Shown in pieces: positions 32,945 through 33,010 of a stretch of DNA of 33,010 nucleotides (the stretch's first letter is position 1; every line of letters begins with the position of its first letter). The stretch comes from Chromatiales bacterium (lineage in GTDB: Bacteria; Pseudomonadota; Gammaproteobacteria; Chromatiales; Chromatiaceae): positions 1 to 33,010 of the forward strand of contig JANQLO010000059.1 in the NCBI GenBank assembly GCA_028280505.1. The letters run 5' to 3'. Position numbers and translations under genes: made by a program. The notes under the pieces were generated by a model. The model was not told the origin of the DNA and did no database searches. It worked only from the letters and a program-made list of their open reading frames with translations.

Positions 32945-33010
32945 ATGTCGCAGGCATTCACCAAAGCCATGGCACGCAACATTTTCTACGGTGGCAGCGT
33001 GTTCTTTTTC
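32945..33010 (+). CDS. norC: Nitric oxide reductase subunit C, N-terminal fragment cut by the window end
   Basis: Only 22 codons are present: SQAFTKAMARNIFYGGSVFFF is the start of NorC, the membrane-anchored cytochrome c subunit of the cNOR complex, where the N-terminal helix anchors the haem domain in the periplasm. GGGGGGAGGA lies just upstream. The rest, and presumably norB, lie outside the window. The perfect FNR/DNR box upstream supports the call. It implies respiratory NO reduction in this organism. Confidence 0.88.
   Translation, partial: MSQAFTKAMARNIFYGGSVFFF

Overview
This window looks like chromosome from a motile, facultatively anaerobic, denitrifying gammaproteobacterium with moderately high GC. 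The lineage is inferred, not shown: the evidence is an E. coli-like UbiU/UbiV/UbiT set, MenA, a class III ribonucleotide reductase, the start of norC, FNR/DNR-type boxes, and a chemotaxis operon whose order resembles the Pseudomonas aeruginosa che2 (F7-type) cluster. No tRNA, rRNA, CRISPR array, transposase or prophage gene was seen.

Region 1 (1-10.6 kb). After a nearly featureless left end and a 53-codon membrane peptide gene, a leftward operon reads mcp2-cheY-STAS-cheA-mcp1-cheW-cheR-cheD-cheB. A good sigma-28 (FliA) promoter precedes it at 10338-10364. Mcp1 has a helical bimodular sensor and ends in a CheR/CheB docking pentapeptide (DFERF). The CheA linker holds two MshEN-like motifs, a possible link to c-di-GMP.

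Region 2 (10.6-15.9 kb). Mixed genes: menA and a bile-acid-symporter-family transporter read rightward with a [2Fe-2S] flavoreductase-like protein whose nucleotide-binding motifs are degenerate. Then come a TatD-associated radical SAM protein, a methyltransferase (with an FNR-like box between these two divergent genes) and an EamA transporter.

Region 3 (15.9-25.9 kb). A complete 2-aminoethylphosphonate (AEP) catabolic locus. ald and phnW read leftward. phnR, a pbfA-like PLP lyase, the phnS2-phnT2-phnU2 transporter genes and phnX read rightward. PhnW transfers the amino group of AEP to pyruvate, PhnX cleaves phosphonoacetaldehyde to acetaldehyde and phosphate, PbfA would admit the 1-hydroxy analogue, and Ald would regenerate pyruvate from the alanine made by PhnW. 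Two TGGTCTAkACCA palindromes, at phnW/phnR and before the transport operon, are probable PhnR operators. A 38-codon cysteine-rich leader ORF overlaps the pbfA start.

Region 4 (25.9-33.0 kb). An anaerobic-growth block. Leftward, class III ribonucleotide reductase is split into a large NrdD without a glycyl-radical site, a separate small glycyl-radical protein and the activase NrdG. Rightward are a YhcC-type radical SAM gene, ubiU and ubiV (O2-independent ubiquinone hydroxylation), with ubiT convergent. The window ends in the first 22 codons of norC. The nrdD/yhcC intergenic region carries two FNR-like boxes and two NrdR-like boxes spaced 32 bp, and norC has a perfect FNR/DNR box. The small glycyl-radical gene contains an in-frame insertion of a palindromic element flanked by a 24-bp direct repeat. 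Short GC-rich repeat DNA has also entered the N-terminal coding parts of nrdG and ubiV.
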